Positions 45,652 through 54,151 of a DNA stretch of 64,000 nt are shown here, in pieces. Source of the stretch: Alphaproteobacteria bacterium (lineage in GTDB: Bacteria; Pseudomonadota; Alphaproteobacteria; UBA6615); NCBI GenBank assembly GCA_011087645.1, contig JAALLF010000016.1, positions 22,798-86,797 on the forward strand. Reading direction: 5' to 3'. Within the stretch, counting starts at the first letter, position 1, and the number at the start of each line of letters is the position of its first letter. Position numbers and translations under genes: made by a program. A model generated the notes under the pieces. That model was not told the origin of the DNA, searched no databases, and saw nothing but the letters and a program-made list of their open reading frames with translations.

Positions 45652-48600
45652 TCAAGCTAGTTCGTCCAACAGTCCTTTTGCCTCGATAAGATCGGGCGTG
45701 TCGAACCCCTCGGTGAACCAGTTGTAGATGGGCTCCAGGAGCTCAGTTGCGTCCGCTTGCCGGTTTTGTTCCGTCCACATCCGGGCAAGTGCGGTTGCCG
45801 TTCTAATTTCAAACATCTTGGCTTCTTGACCACGCGCGAGCTCAATGGACTTTCGATAGCTTGCCTCGGCTTCATCTGCGCCTGCGTTACCTAAAAGCGC
45901 ATCTCCGCGTACTCGCCATATTTCTGCTTCCGACCAACGGTCTTCGCCAATATCGGTTTCCCTTTGGGCCGAGTCCAGATACTCCAAGGCCAATTCCTGC
46001 TCACCCAGAGACACTAGAGAATCTGCCAAGAGAACTTGGTGTGCTGGCTCAGCAAATCTTACGAGTTTCGACTCGGGATTTCCCAACGCGCCCCGCATCA
46101 TTTCGATACCTTCGAGGCGATTGCCAGATTCGAATAACGCGCGCCCGATGTGGAGCTCGGCGATCAGCTGCCACACGGAACCTTTGAACGAGTCGCCTAG
46201 TCTGGCCAATTCCCCGGCAATTTTTTCCGCGCTGCCAGCGTCGCGAGAGATGAAATGCTCGGTCAAACCAAGATGGCCGATGAGAAACGCCAGACTCGCG
46301 GGATGTTCCAGCGAACGGGTAAACTCAAATGCCTCTTCTTGTACCCTGCCGGCTCTCTCTGGATACCCCATCGAGCCGAGCAATACGGTTTTGTTCATCA
46401 AGGCTGTCGTTTTGATATCGTACCCGTATTGGGACACCAACGCATGATGGCGTTCGGTCTCATATATATTCAGGGCCGTTTCGACATGCGAAAGAGCTTT
46501 CGATAGACTTCCGATATGCCATAAAGCCGCACCAGAAGCCCGCTCACCAATCATGTGCGTAGTGCTGTCATCGCCGGTTCGGGCCAGATTCAAATATCTC
46601 GTTGCGAATGTATACGCTACCGCAGGCCGCCCGATAGCCTGATTGTAGTTGTAGCGGGCGTGCAAGATGGGGAGAGTTTTATCTGTGTCCCCCAGCCGTT
46701 CACAAATACTAAGCGCTCGCGCATGCGCTTCGTCCAGTTCAACCGACAACATGCTGAATTCGGCCATGATCGCACCGAACGATCCGATCAAAATATCGAG
46801 CTCGAGCTCATCGCGCTCTGTCGACTCAGGCAGTTGGCTAGTCAACGTCCGCGCATTTTCGAGTTGGGACAATGCTTCCGCATAGGCCGACTGTGATGCT
46901 GAGCGCCGCGCTGCCCGACACCAATAATCGATCGCAAGTTCAATAGAGCCGGCATCGGTGTAATGGCGCGCAATAAGTTCAGGTTCGTTTGCTGCAATTT
47001 CCGGAGAATCATTGCAAAATAGATCGGCAGTATTCTTGTGCAGTTGCTGCTTTGGGGTTCGTAGAATTGAGTTGTAGCAGGCATCCCGTACGAGGGCGTG
47101 CTTAAAGCTGTAAATCAGATCTGATCCCAGGTTCCTTTGCGAAAAAAGATCCGAATGCGATAGCGGTTCCGCTAGCGCTCTCGCTTCTTCTTCGGCGACA
47201 TCAAGAATACGGGCAACCAATCGGATGGAAAATTCTGGTCCAATTACCGCACCTGCCTGCGCGATTTGTCGAGCGTCGCCGAGCCGATCAAGGCGAGCCT
47301 CGAGAGAGTCTTGAAGTGTGGCAGGTACAAAGCTTGCACTAATAATGCCATCTTCATCGGCCTCCGAATCCGAAAGGGCTTCAAGCGCCGATTTTGTCAT
47401 CTCTTCGATGAAGAGCGGAATACCATCGGTCTTTTCGATGATCTCTTCGCTGGTTTTGGCAGATAATCTATCGCCGTCCGCGACCGCGTTGAGCATCACC
47501 GCGGCATTCTTCCGATCAAGTCTGTTTAGCATCAGGGTGGTAACCCGGGGCCGTCCGTTCCATGGGGCATCAAACTCCGGACGATAGGTGATGAGCACTA
47601 GTATCGGAATATCCGGTACATGTGTGATTTGACGCTCCAAGAGTTCCAATGAAGTGGGATCGATCCAATGAGCATCCTCGATCAGAAACAGAACCGGTCG
47701 GTTTGATGACAAGCTGGTAAAACGTGTGGCGTGCAACTCGAGCAATTTTTCCCGTTGCTCATCGGGGCTCCACCCAGGGTCCTGATAATCGTCTGTCAGA
47801 GGCAATGAGAGAAACGAGGCATAAATCGGTAAGGCTTCCTGAAGTTCGGCGCCGCCAATTTTTAGCCAGGATTCAAGTTTCTGAATTTTATCGATATCGG
47901 TGTCGCGAATCCCAAATCCGGCAATTCGCTCGATACCCTCCATTAATGGGTATAACGGGCTGGTGGTGTGAATTGGCGAACACTGCCAATGCAAGGGCGT
48001 ATAATCTTCACTCATCATGCGTTGTTGAAATTCACTGACCAATCTGGATTTACCGATGCCCGCCTCGCCGGCGATTAACACGATCTGACCATCGCCACCC
48101 TTCGTCTGTTCCCACCGGCGCTCCAACAAACTCAATTCATCGTCCCGGCCAATAAACGACATCAACTGCTCTGAATGGGTTGCGTCGAATCTGGTCTTTG
48201 CTCGTTTTGCGGATTCGACTGATCGAACGCGAATGTGCTCCGGAAATCCTTTCAGGGCTCGCGAACCCATGTCGGCAAATACGAATAAGTTTTGGACCAG
48301 ATTGTGCGTTCCCGCTTCGATTACCACGCAATTGGGGTCCGCAATTTCTTGCAGACGCGCCGCGAGATTGGGCATGTCGCCCGCCACTGAAGCTTCTTGA
48401 GACGACGATTCACCAATTATGTCGCCAATCACAACTGGACCGGTGGCAATCCCCACGCGCACCGAGACAGAAGCGTCTGCCGTCGCGCGATCTATTATTT
48501 TGACTGCCTCGATAATATCGAGACCGGCCAACACGGCGCGTTCCGCATCGTTTTCGTGACCGACGGGATAGCCGAAGTAGGCATCCAGCCCATCACCCAT

Positions 48601-49011
48601 ATATTTGGCAACAAAGCCGCCATATTCCTGGATGACGTTGGCGCACGCGTCTTGATAATTGCGAATGAGCGCACGATACGTTTCGGCGTCGAGGGTTGTG
48701 GATAGTGCGGTGGAGCCAACCATATCGCAGAACAACACTGTCAATTGGCGGCGATCCGCTTCAGCGGACACGGCGATCGGCGAGTTACTGTCATTCTCGA
48801 CAGTCACGTCCGCGACCTCAGTTTCGTTCGCTTCCCCACTCTCGCGAATGGCGCGCAATAAACGCCGGCGTTCACCTATATTGAGGCCGAGCTCTTTCAA
48901 GTCGCTCTCGGACAATTCCGGCAACAAATCTTTATCGATGCTGTTCTCGGTAAAGACCAAGTGGTGCTGGCCGAGACCAATTTTGGTCAGCCATTGCGCT
49001 AGATCAGTCAT
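45652..49011 (-). CDS. SAM - class III adenylate/guanylate cyclase - AAA ATPase - TPR protein
   Basis: A 1119-residue multidomain signalling protein. Residues 1-60 form a SAM domain (LAQWLTKIGLGQHH, LSESDLKELGL). Residues about 86-265 are a class III cyclase domain with metal aspartates Asp96 in LFCDMVGST and Asp140 in AKYMGDGLDAYFGYP. A linker ends at FIGRDDELSLLERRW, then an AAA/STAND-type ATPase with P-loop GEAGIGKSRL (315-324) and FLIEDAHWIDPTSLELLE. The last 400 residues are TPR-like helical repeats. No membrane helix is evident. cAMP is the usual product, but cGMP cannot be excluded. Base composition is visibly less GC-rich than the housekeeping genes. A Crp-type regulator lies about 1 kb upstream. 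Confidence 0.93.
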   Translation of the reverse strand: MTDLAQWLTKIGLGQHHLVFTENSIDKDLLPELSESDLKELGLNIGERRRLLRAIRESGEANETEVADVTVENDSNSPIAVSAEADRRQLTVLFCDMVGSTALSTTLDAETYRALIRNYQDACANVIQEYGGFVAKYMGDGLDAYFGYPVGHENDAERAVLAGLDIIEAVKIIDRATADASVSVRVGIATGPVVIGDIIGESSSQEASVAGDMPNLAARLQEIADPNCVVIEAGTHNLVQNLFVFADMGSRALKGFPEHIRVRSVESAKRAKTRFDATHSEQLMSFIGRDDELSLLERRWEQTKGGDGQIVLIAGEAGIGKSRLVSEFQQRMMSEDYTPLHWQCSPIHTTSPLYPLMEGIERIAGFGIRDTDIDKIQKLESWLKIGGAELQEALPIYASFLSLPLTDDYQDPGWSPDEQREKLLELHATRFTSLSSNRPVLFLIEDAHWIDPTSLELLERQITHVPDIPILVLITYRPEFDAPWNGRPRVTTLMLNRLDRKNAAVMLNAVADGDRLSAKTSEEIIEKTDGIPLFIEEMTKSALEALSDSEADEDGIISASFVPATLQDSLEARLDRLGDARQIAQAGAVIGPEFSIRLVARILDVAEEEARALAEPLSHSDLFSQRNLGSDLIYSFKHALVRDACYNSILRTPKQQLHKNTADLFCNDSPEIAANEPELIARHYTDAGSIELAIDYWCRAARRSASQSAYAEALSQLENARTLTSQLPESTERDELELDILIGSFGAIMAEFSMLSVELDEAHARALSICERLGDTDKTLPILHARYNYNQAIGRPAVAYTFATRYLNLARTGDDSTTHMIGERASGAALWHIGSLSKALSHVETALNIYETERHHALVSQYGYDIKTTALMNKTVLLGSMGYPERAGRVQEEAFEFTRSLEHPASLAFLIGHLGLTEHFISRDAGSAEKIAGELARLGDSFKGSVWQLIAELHIGRALFESGNRLEGIEMMRGALGNPESKLVRFAEPAHQVLLADSLVSLGEQELALEYLDSAQRETDIGEDRWSEAEIWRVRGDALLGNAGADEAEASYRKSIELARGQEAKMFEIRTATALARMWTEQNRQADATELLEPIYNWFTEGFDTPDLIEAKGLLDELA

Positions 49012-49117
49012 CGTTCAATCGCCGTCATCTGTTCCTTCGCCCGCTGTGTCGAGACCCGGGGAGTTGGGAGCGGGCGCGTCTGATATTGCGACACACCCGC
49101 TCTTGCTTACTATTTCA

Positions 49118-49729
49118 TCAGTTTTTGGGAAATTCGTCGAGCGGCGGCGGCGTACCTGGCGGCCTCGGAAGTAGTTCTTCTTCCGGTTCGCCCGCCGCCA
49201 AACGCCCAAACAACACGTCAGGATCGAACTTCACCCCAATCGGATTTTCCGTGAATTCGCCATTTTCAAAATATTCGGCGTATTTGTTTTCCGGAATATT
49301 GTCGACCTGCAACTCAACCATATTCCTGTCTGGGTCGAAATAGTACATTGATGTGGTTGGCCCGTGATTGACACTGAACTCGGGCGTGATGTCGGTGCGT
49401 TTGAGCCGGTTATAGGTATGTGCCAGATCACCCAGGCTTGCGTACGTGAAAGCCATATGGTGCATACCTGCGCGACCGTCTATGCGCTCTTCTGTACCAG
49501 GAAACCCCAACACAGCGACGCGATGGTGCTCGCTATCATAGGCAACAAAACCGAAATGATCGGTTTCAAACATTGCTTCAGCCTCGAGCACCGTCTTGTA
49601 CCAATCCAGCATCTGCTTGACCCGATCCGGCGGTGTTTTCAACACCACATGGGAAAGTTTTGCTGGCGCCACTTTGCCGCGCTCTGCGGCGGTCTCCGGC
49701 ATTTTCGCCGGCTCAAAGTTTCCATCCAT
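49118..49729 (-). CDS. VOC family protein, extradiol dioxygenase-like
   Basis: A 203-residue protein with the fold of type I extradiol dioxygenases (BphC-like). The first beta-alpha-beta unit is KLSHVVLKTPPDRVKQMLDW with a ligand His; the second ligand is in GRAGMHHMAF; the third is the Glu in RNMVELQVD. All three metal ligands are therefore present. The start at 49729 is supported by AAAGGAAATATT just upstream; a longer frame to 49822 is rejected. The C-terminal 25 residues are proline-rich. It is divergent from the Crp-type gene and 106 bases upstream of the cyclase gene on the same strand. The substrate is unknown. Confidence 0.87.
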   Translation of the reverse strand: MDGNFEPAKMPETAAERGKVAPAKLSHVVLKTPPDRVKQMLDWYKTVLEAEAMFETDHFGFVAYDSEHHRVAVLGFPGTEERIDGRAGMHHMAFTYASLGDLAHTYNRLKRTDITPEFSVNHGPTTSMYYFDPDRNMVELQVDNIPENKYAEYFENGEFTENPIGVKFDPDVLFGRLAAGEPEEELLPRPPGTPPPLDEFPKN

Positions 49730-49825
49730 AATATTTCCTTTCCTGCGTGCGCTCACCATAGAGCGTGTGGTTGTTTTATGTTTTCGGGAGAGCATCCCGG
49801 CTTCGCGCAAAACAAGAATCATCGA

Positions 49826-49839
49826 AGCCTCATGAGGCT
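49826..49839. promoter_or_regulatory. Perfect 14-bp palindrome in divergent promoter region
   Basis: AGCCTCATGAGGCT reads the same on both strands. It lies about 97 bases upstream of the VOC start and 133 upstream of the Crp-type start, so it could be an operator for either. It shares CCTCATGAGG-like text with nearby repeats, and chance or repeat origin is possible. Confidence 0.35.
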
Positions 49840-49861
49840 AGTGAAGGCAACGATTGCGGTA

Positions 49862-49877
49862 AGTGAGAAAACTCACA
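49862..49877. promoter_or_regulatory. CRP-like operator
   Basis: AGTGA-GAAAAC-TCACA matches the CRP consensus TGTGA-N6-TCACA at nine of ten defined positions, and GTGAG/CTCAC is a perfect inverted repeat. It lies 95 bases before the start of the Crp-type regulator gene. Autoregulation, or control of the divergent VOC-cyclase genes, is the natural reading; binding is inferred. Confidence 0.6.
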
Positions 49878-49971
49878 CACTTGGAATTTTTTCTACAAAC
49901 TATCGTTCCGGCGACTACATCGTGTTTGGCGGCGCTCAAATCAATCCGATACAGTGGCACCGGGAGCCGAT

Positions 49972-50673
49972 ATGAGTGACGATCAAACGCCCAACGCCAC
50001 CGGCTTGGCCGCTGTATCCCTTTTCCATGGATTATCGGTGTCGGAAATAGAATCGGTAAGCGGACGCTGCCGATGGCAGCGGTTTGTACGCGATCAGCAA
50101 ATCGTCAATGCCGAAGATGCCACCGAGGATGTCCATTTTATTGTCAGCGGGACAGTTCGCGCCGAGGTGTACTCGGTATCGGGCCGCGCCGTAACCTTTC
50201 GTGACCTGGGACCTGGCGATATCTTCGGTGAACTATCGGCCATCGATCACAAACCGCGTTCGGCGAATGTGCTAGCGTTGAATGACGTGACGGTTGCATC
50301 TGTATCCGCAACCCAGTTTTGGCAGCTGATCCAGGATTATCCGGCAATTGCTGAGGCGACATTGCAGCGGCTCACCAGCCTGGTTCGTTCGCTTTCCGAC
50401 CGCGTTGTCGAATTCAGCACCCTGGCGGTACGCAATCGCATCCACGCAGAATTGCTGCGTTTAGCGCGAGATCATCTGCAGTCTGACAACTCGGCTTTGA
50501 TTGCGCCGTCGCCTACGCACGCTGAGATATCGGCGCGGATTAGTACCCATCGCGAAGCTGTGTCGAGGGAGTTAAGCGAACTCGCGCGCTCAGGTATTGT
50601 TGAGCGCCGCCAAAGCGGACTGTTTATCTCAGATATAGAGCAACTCACCCGGCTCTTGGAGGATTTGGACTAG
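49972..50673 (+). CDS. Crp/Fnr family transcriptional regulator, cAMP-binding type
   Basis: A 233-residue regulator. The effector domain has the jelly roll and an intact cyclic-nucleotide phosphate cassette, FGELSAIDHKPRSA (Gly-Glu and Arg-Ser as in CRP). A long dimer helix precedes a winged helix-turn-helix, THAEISARISTHREAVSREL, whose recognition helix has the R-E-x-V-S-R pattern of the family. There is no N-terminal Fe-S cysteine cluster, so it is not an FNR. The start at 49972 follows GGGAG; GTG 49954 is an alternative. A CRP-like operator is upstream and a class III cyclase gene is nearby, so cAMP is the likely ligand. Confidence 0.93.
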   Translation: MSDDQTPNATGLAAVSLFHGLSVSEIESVSGRCRWQRFVRDQQIVNAEDATEDVHFIVSGTVRAEVYSVSGRAVTFRDLGPGDIFGELSAIDHKPRSANVLALNDVTVASVSATQFWQLIQDYPAIAEATLQRLTSLVRSLSDRVVEFSTLAVRNRIHAELLRLARDHLQSDNSALIAPSPTHAEISARISTHREAVSRELSELARSGIVERRQSGLFISDIEQLTRLLEDLD

Positions 50674-50739
50674 GTCAGATTCGAGCGGCAAGAACGGACA
50701 TGAACTGTAGTGAACAACGTCAGCTTTTGAGTTGTGAGC

Positions 50740-50945
50740 TCAACCGATCGTCGCAACACATTGGTTAAATTTTTCAGCCGGTGTTTCAAATTGTAATGTC
50801 TTTCCGGGTCGTTCGTTTAGCTGGCGGGCGATCTTGTTGAGGTGGGCCTGTGAATGCACGGACAAGTCCGTTCCCTCGGGAAAATACTGCCGGAGCAATC
50901 GATTGGTGTTCTCGTTCGAGCCGCGTTGCCACGGGCTTTGCCGAC
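50740..50945 (-). pseudogene. IS30-family transposase remnant, C-terminal 206 bp (copy 1)
   Basis: The minus strand encodes [20 protein letters not shown], then [36 protein letters not shown] and a stop: the C-terminal end of the IS30 DDE domain including the catalytic Glu region. The frame is open, but upstream residues no longer look like transposase, and no inverted repeats or remaining two-thirds are present. It shares its length (206 bp) and upstream breakpoint with the copy at 57889. The remainder of the 617-base gap 50674-51290 holds no supported gene, only a palindrome at 51193. Confidence 0.85.
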
Positions 50946-51192
50946 ATAGCTTGACGCGGCTTCTAACGACCGGAAATAGCCAGGAGCGGACATCGTGTAT
51001 TTGTCTCATTGGCGGGGCATTGTTCCGTATTAGTCGACGTAGGCCGAGTTGACTGTTGATCGCAAAAATTTCATACGCCGCCCGCGCTTTTCTCACTTTG
51101 GTAGCTTCGAGAAAGTCTAAGCCGTGCGCGGGCCTCATTTACCCCAAATCTGTCGCGCGACCGATCGTGCTCGGGTTGCAATTACCCCGAAA

Positions 51193-51209
51193 CTGTGACC
51201 TTCTCACAG
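51193..51209. promoter_or_regulatory. Inverted repeat CTGTGA-N5-TCACAG upstream of the peptide transporter
   Basis: Perfect 6-bp arms containing the CRP half-sites TGTGA and TCACA, but with a 5-base rather than 6-base spacer. It lies about 82 bases before the binding-protein start at 51291. It may be an operator for the neighbouring Crp-type regulator or another factor; the spacer argues for caution. Confidence 0.4.
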
Positions 51210-51290
51210 CGCTAGGTGCCGATTGTCGAAGACAGGTTGCGCTGTAAAAAAAGAACTGTGATCGGCCATTTTTCAGGGGAGGAAGCAAAA

Positions 51291-53048
51291 ATGTTAAGCC
51301 AAAATTGGCCGGCAGTCCAAAGGCTGACCGGAAAAGTCACTCATGCGGCGTCGACCAACACACGCCGCGCCTACCGCAATAAACAACTTGTCCTGCGCAG
51401 CGGCCTGTTGCGCGGTTGGGCCCCGTTAGCTGTACTTTTCGTTAGCCTGGCGATCGCACCTGCGGCACTGGCGCAGAACGTCAAGAACCCGGGCACGCTT
51501 GTTCACGCCGCCGACGACGAACCGACCACGCTTGATCCGGCGCAGGTTGAATCGGGCGAAGGTGGCGAGACTGTAATTCTGCAGGTCTATGAACGGCTGC
51601 TTGAGTTTTCGTCGAACGGGCCTGATTTGATCCCAGGCCTGGCCACTAAGGTTCCTAGTGTCAGCAACGGGCTGATCTCCGCCGACGGCATGACATATAC
51701 CTTCCCGATCCGCGAGGGTGTCACATTTCATGACGGCAGTCCGCTGACCGCCGACGACGTCAAGTTCTCCTGGGACCGCGTCATGACCATGAGCCTGCCC
51801 GAGAGTGCCGCCGACACGTTGAATGACATCGTAGAATCCACCAAGGTCAAAGACCCATTCACCTTTGAAGTGACCTTGCAAGAGCCGAGCGCGAGTTTTC
51901 TGAACGGCACGGTGGTCGCCATGGTGTCGTCCATTGTCAGCCAGGAGGCGGTGGGCGCCAACGGTGGCGTGACAGCCGGTGAGCCGAACACGTTTATGGC
52001 CACCAATATGGCCGGCACCGGCCCGTACAAGTTCAACACATGGAACCGCAACGAAAATCTTACTCTGGATATCAACGAGAACTATTGGGGTGAAAACGCC
52101 AAGCTCAACGTGCGTATCGAGATTGGCGCAGAGCCCGATGTGCGGGTGCTGGGACTTCGCGCTGGTGATTTCGACACCATCGAGACCGACCCTTCGTTCA
52201 TCGCCGACCTCAAAGGCGCCGAAGGCGTCAACATTCACACCGGTGGTCTGCTGCTGGAGCCGATCCATATTGGCTTCAACCTGAATATCCCAGACGGCAC
52301 GCTGCCGTCGGAAGACACCATTCCGGCAGACTTCTTCCACGATCCGCGCATCCGTCAGGCATTCAATCATGCGTTCGACTACAACGCCTTTCTGAACGGA
52401 CCGTTGGCCGGCTTCGGCGACTTCAATACCCACTACATTCCCAGGGGCATTTTCGGCCACGATTCCAGCGCGCCATCCTATACCAAGCAGGACAAAGCCA
52501 AGGCCGAGGCGCTGTTCCGCGAAGCTGGATACTGGGACAAGGGCTTCAGCGTCTCGGTAATTACCGAAGAATCGAACTTGTTCGCCGATGCTGCTCTGGT
52601 GATGAAGGATTCGTTAGAGCGCCTGAACCCTAAGTTCCGGATCAATGTGCTGGCTGTCGCTGAAGCCGTGTTCGATGATGCGCACGCGCAAAACCCGGTC
52701 GAATTTGCGATGTGGGTGAAGAATGCCGATCCGTTCGCCGACCCCCATCCCTACATGCATTCCTATCAGCATCCCGATGGCGAATGGGGCGAAGTGCACG
52801 GGTTTTCCAAGGGCTATAAAGACCCTGAGCGCGTCGCCAAACTGATCGACGACGCGTCTGTCGAGCTGGATCCAGCCAAGCGCGCCGCGCTGTACGCCGA
52901 ATTGCAGAGGGTGCTGTACGAGGATCCGATGTGGCTTATAGCTGCGCAAGAAGGCGTGGCGATGGCCTATCGCGGTTGGGTCAAAGGCTTTGCCATGCAG
53001 CCGCTTTGGCCGCGGCCGAGCGTCAAATTCGCATTGTTCGACAAGTAG
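51291..53048 (+). CDS. ABC transporter substrate-binding protein, family 5
   Basis: A 585-residue peptide-type binding protein. The ATG at 51291 follows GGGGAGGAAGC. The export signal is unusually long: about 45 polar, basic residues come before the hydrophobic stretch WAPLAVLFVSLAIAPAALAQ. Mature landmarks are EPTTLDPAQVESGEGGE, YTFPIREGVTFHDGSPL, ADDVKFSWDRV and AGTGPYKFNTWNRNENLTL. It is the first gene of a five-gene importer (binding protein, two permeases, two ATPases). An in-frame extension to 51216 is rejected. The ligand is not predictable; family members bind peptides, opines, sugars or metals. Confidence 0.93.
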   Translation: MLSQNWPAVQRLTGKVTHAASTNTRRAYRNKQLVLRSGLLRGWAPLAVLFVSLAIAPAALAQNVKNPGTLVHAADDEPTTLDPAQVESGEGGETVILQVYERLLEFSSNGPDLIPGLATKVPSVSNGLISADGMTYTFPIREGVTFHDGSPLTADDVKFSWDRVMTMSLPESAADTLNDIVESTKVKDPFTFEVTLQEPSASFLNGTVVAMVSSIVSQEAVGANGGVTAGEPNTFMATNMAGTGPYKFNTWNRNENLTLDINENYWGENAKLNVRIEIGAEPDVRVLGLRAGDFDTIETDPSFIADLKGAEGVNIHTGGLLLEPIHIGFNLNIPDGTLPSEDTIPADFFHDPRIRQAFNHAFDYNAFLNGPLAGFGDFNTHYIPRGIFGHDSSAPSYTKQDKAKAEALFREAGYWDKGFSVSVITEESNLFADAALVMKDSLERLNPKFRINVLAVAEAVFDDAHAQNPVEFAMWVKNADPFADPHPYMHSYQHPDGEWGEVHGFSKGYKDPERVAKLIDDASVELDPAKRAALYAELQRVLYEDPMWLIAAQEGVAMAYRGWVKGFAMQPLWPRPSVKFALFDK

Positions 53049-53135
53049 CGAAAGTCTCCTAAAACGATGATATGCGTCCACCCGTAACAGGGTGGGCGTA
53101 TATCCCTTTACGCGCTGACGGAACCGGAATTTGGC

Positions 53136-54149
53136 ATGCAAATTCGCGACTACATTCTGCGAAGGTTGATGGTGTTGCCGATATTGATTATTGGCACTTC
53201 CATTATTGTTTTTGCGCTCACCCGTATCGGCGGTTCGCCGGTCGGCATCTATCTGTCGCACGAAATGACGCCGGCTCAGGTCGCCGAAATCGAAGCGCGT
53301 TTTCATTTAGATGAACCAGTGCCAGTTCAATATTTCTATTGGATTTCCGGTGTTGTACGCGGTGATCTAGGTTGGTCAGGTGTCGCCGCTGCCCCTGTTG
53401 CGGAAGTTTTTCCCAACAAGCTCGCCGCGACAATGGAATTGGCCATCGCCTCCGGGCTCGTCGCTGTCGCTTTGGGCATCGCCTTAGGAACCATTGCCGG
53501 AGCCCGCCGCAATCGACTGCCCGATCACATTATTCGGATTGTTGCCGTGAGCGGGGCAAGCATGCCCATGTTCTGGTTTGCGATATTGTTGCTCATTGTG
53601 TTCTGGGTAAATTTGGGATGGTTTCCCCTGGGTAGGAGCGATCCCAACATCTTTGCCAGCATCGCCCACCCGACCGGTCTTTATACGATCGACGCCATCC
53701 TTGCCGGCAGTTTTAAAGCCTTTGTCGACGCCATATGGCATCTCGTATTACCCGCGGTCGCACTCGGTTACGGCGCCACAGCGATCATCGCCCGTATGAT
53801 GCGCTCGTCGCTGGTCGAGGAACTACAAGAAGATTATGTCGATGCCGCGCGCGCCAAAGGCCTACCTGAACGCTTGGTGCTACGTCGGCACGCACGACGA
53901 AATGCGCTGATACCCACCGTCACAGTAATCGGGCTGACATTCGGCTTTTTACTGCAAGGGACGGTCGTCGCTGAGATCGTGTTCCGCTGGCCGGGAATTG
54001 GCCGCTGGATGGCTGCAGCCGTGTTGCGCGGCGACCAGGCGACGATCATGATCTACGTAATGTTCACCAGCATTCTGTTCCTGGTGGTCAATCTGGTCGT
54101 CGATGTCGTCTACGCCTATCTTGACCGCCGAGTGGTGTTGGGAGAGTAG
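53136..54149 (+). CDS. ABC transporter permease, DppB-type
   Basis: A 337-residue permease of the peptide/nickel family. The N-terminal helix LRRLMVLPILIIGTSIIVFAL is followed by TRIGGSPVGIYLSHEMTPAQ. The mid-region ASMPMFWFAILLLIVF and coupling loop DYVDAARAKGLPERLVLRRH are as expected, and it ends VVDVVYAYLDRRVVLGE. It follows the binding protein by 87 bases and precedes the DppC-type gene by 2 bases. Confidence 0.93.
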   Translation: MQIRDYILRRLMVLPILIIGTSIIVFALTRIGGSPVGIYLSHEMTPAQVAEIEARFHLDEPVPVQYFYWISGVVRGDLGWSGVAAAPVAEVFPNKLAATMELAIASGLVAVALGIALGTIAGARRNRLPDHIIRIVAVSGASMPMFWFAILLLIVFWVNLGWFPLGRSDPNIFASIAHPTGLYTIDAILAGSFKAFVDAIWHLVLPAVALGYGATAIIARMMRSSLVEELQEDYVDAARAKGLPERLVLRRHARRNALIPTVTVIGLTFGFLLQGTVVAEIVFRWPGIGRWMAAAVLRGDQATIMIYVMFTSILFLVVNLVVDVVYAYLDRRVVLGE

Positions 54150-54151
54150 CG

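Noticed and set aside
49972..50673. FNR-type oxygen sensor
   Set aside because: The N-terminus has a single cysteine and no Fe-S cluster pattern, while the cNMP cassette is intact, so a CRP-type call fits better.
50946..51138. Upstream part of the open frame joined to IS30 tail copy 1
   Set aside because: The translation before the QSPWQRG region does not resemble transposase and the two tail copies diverge at that point, so it is treated as unrelated flanking sequence.
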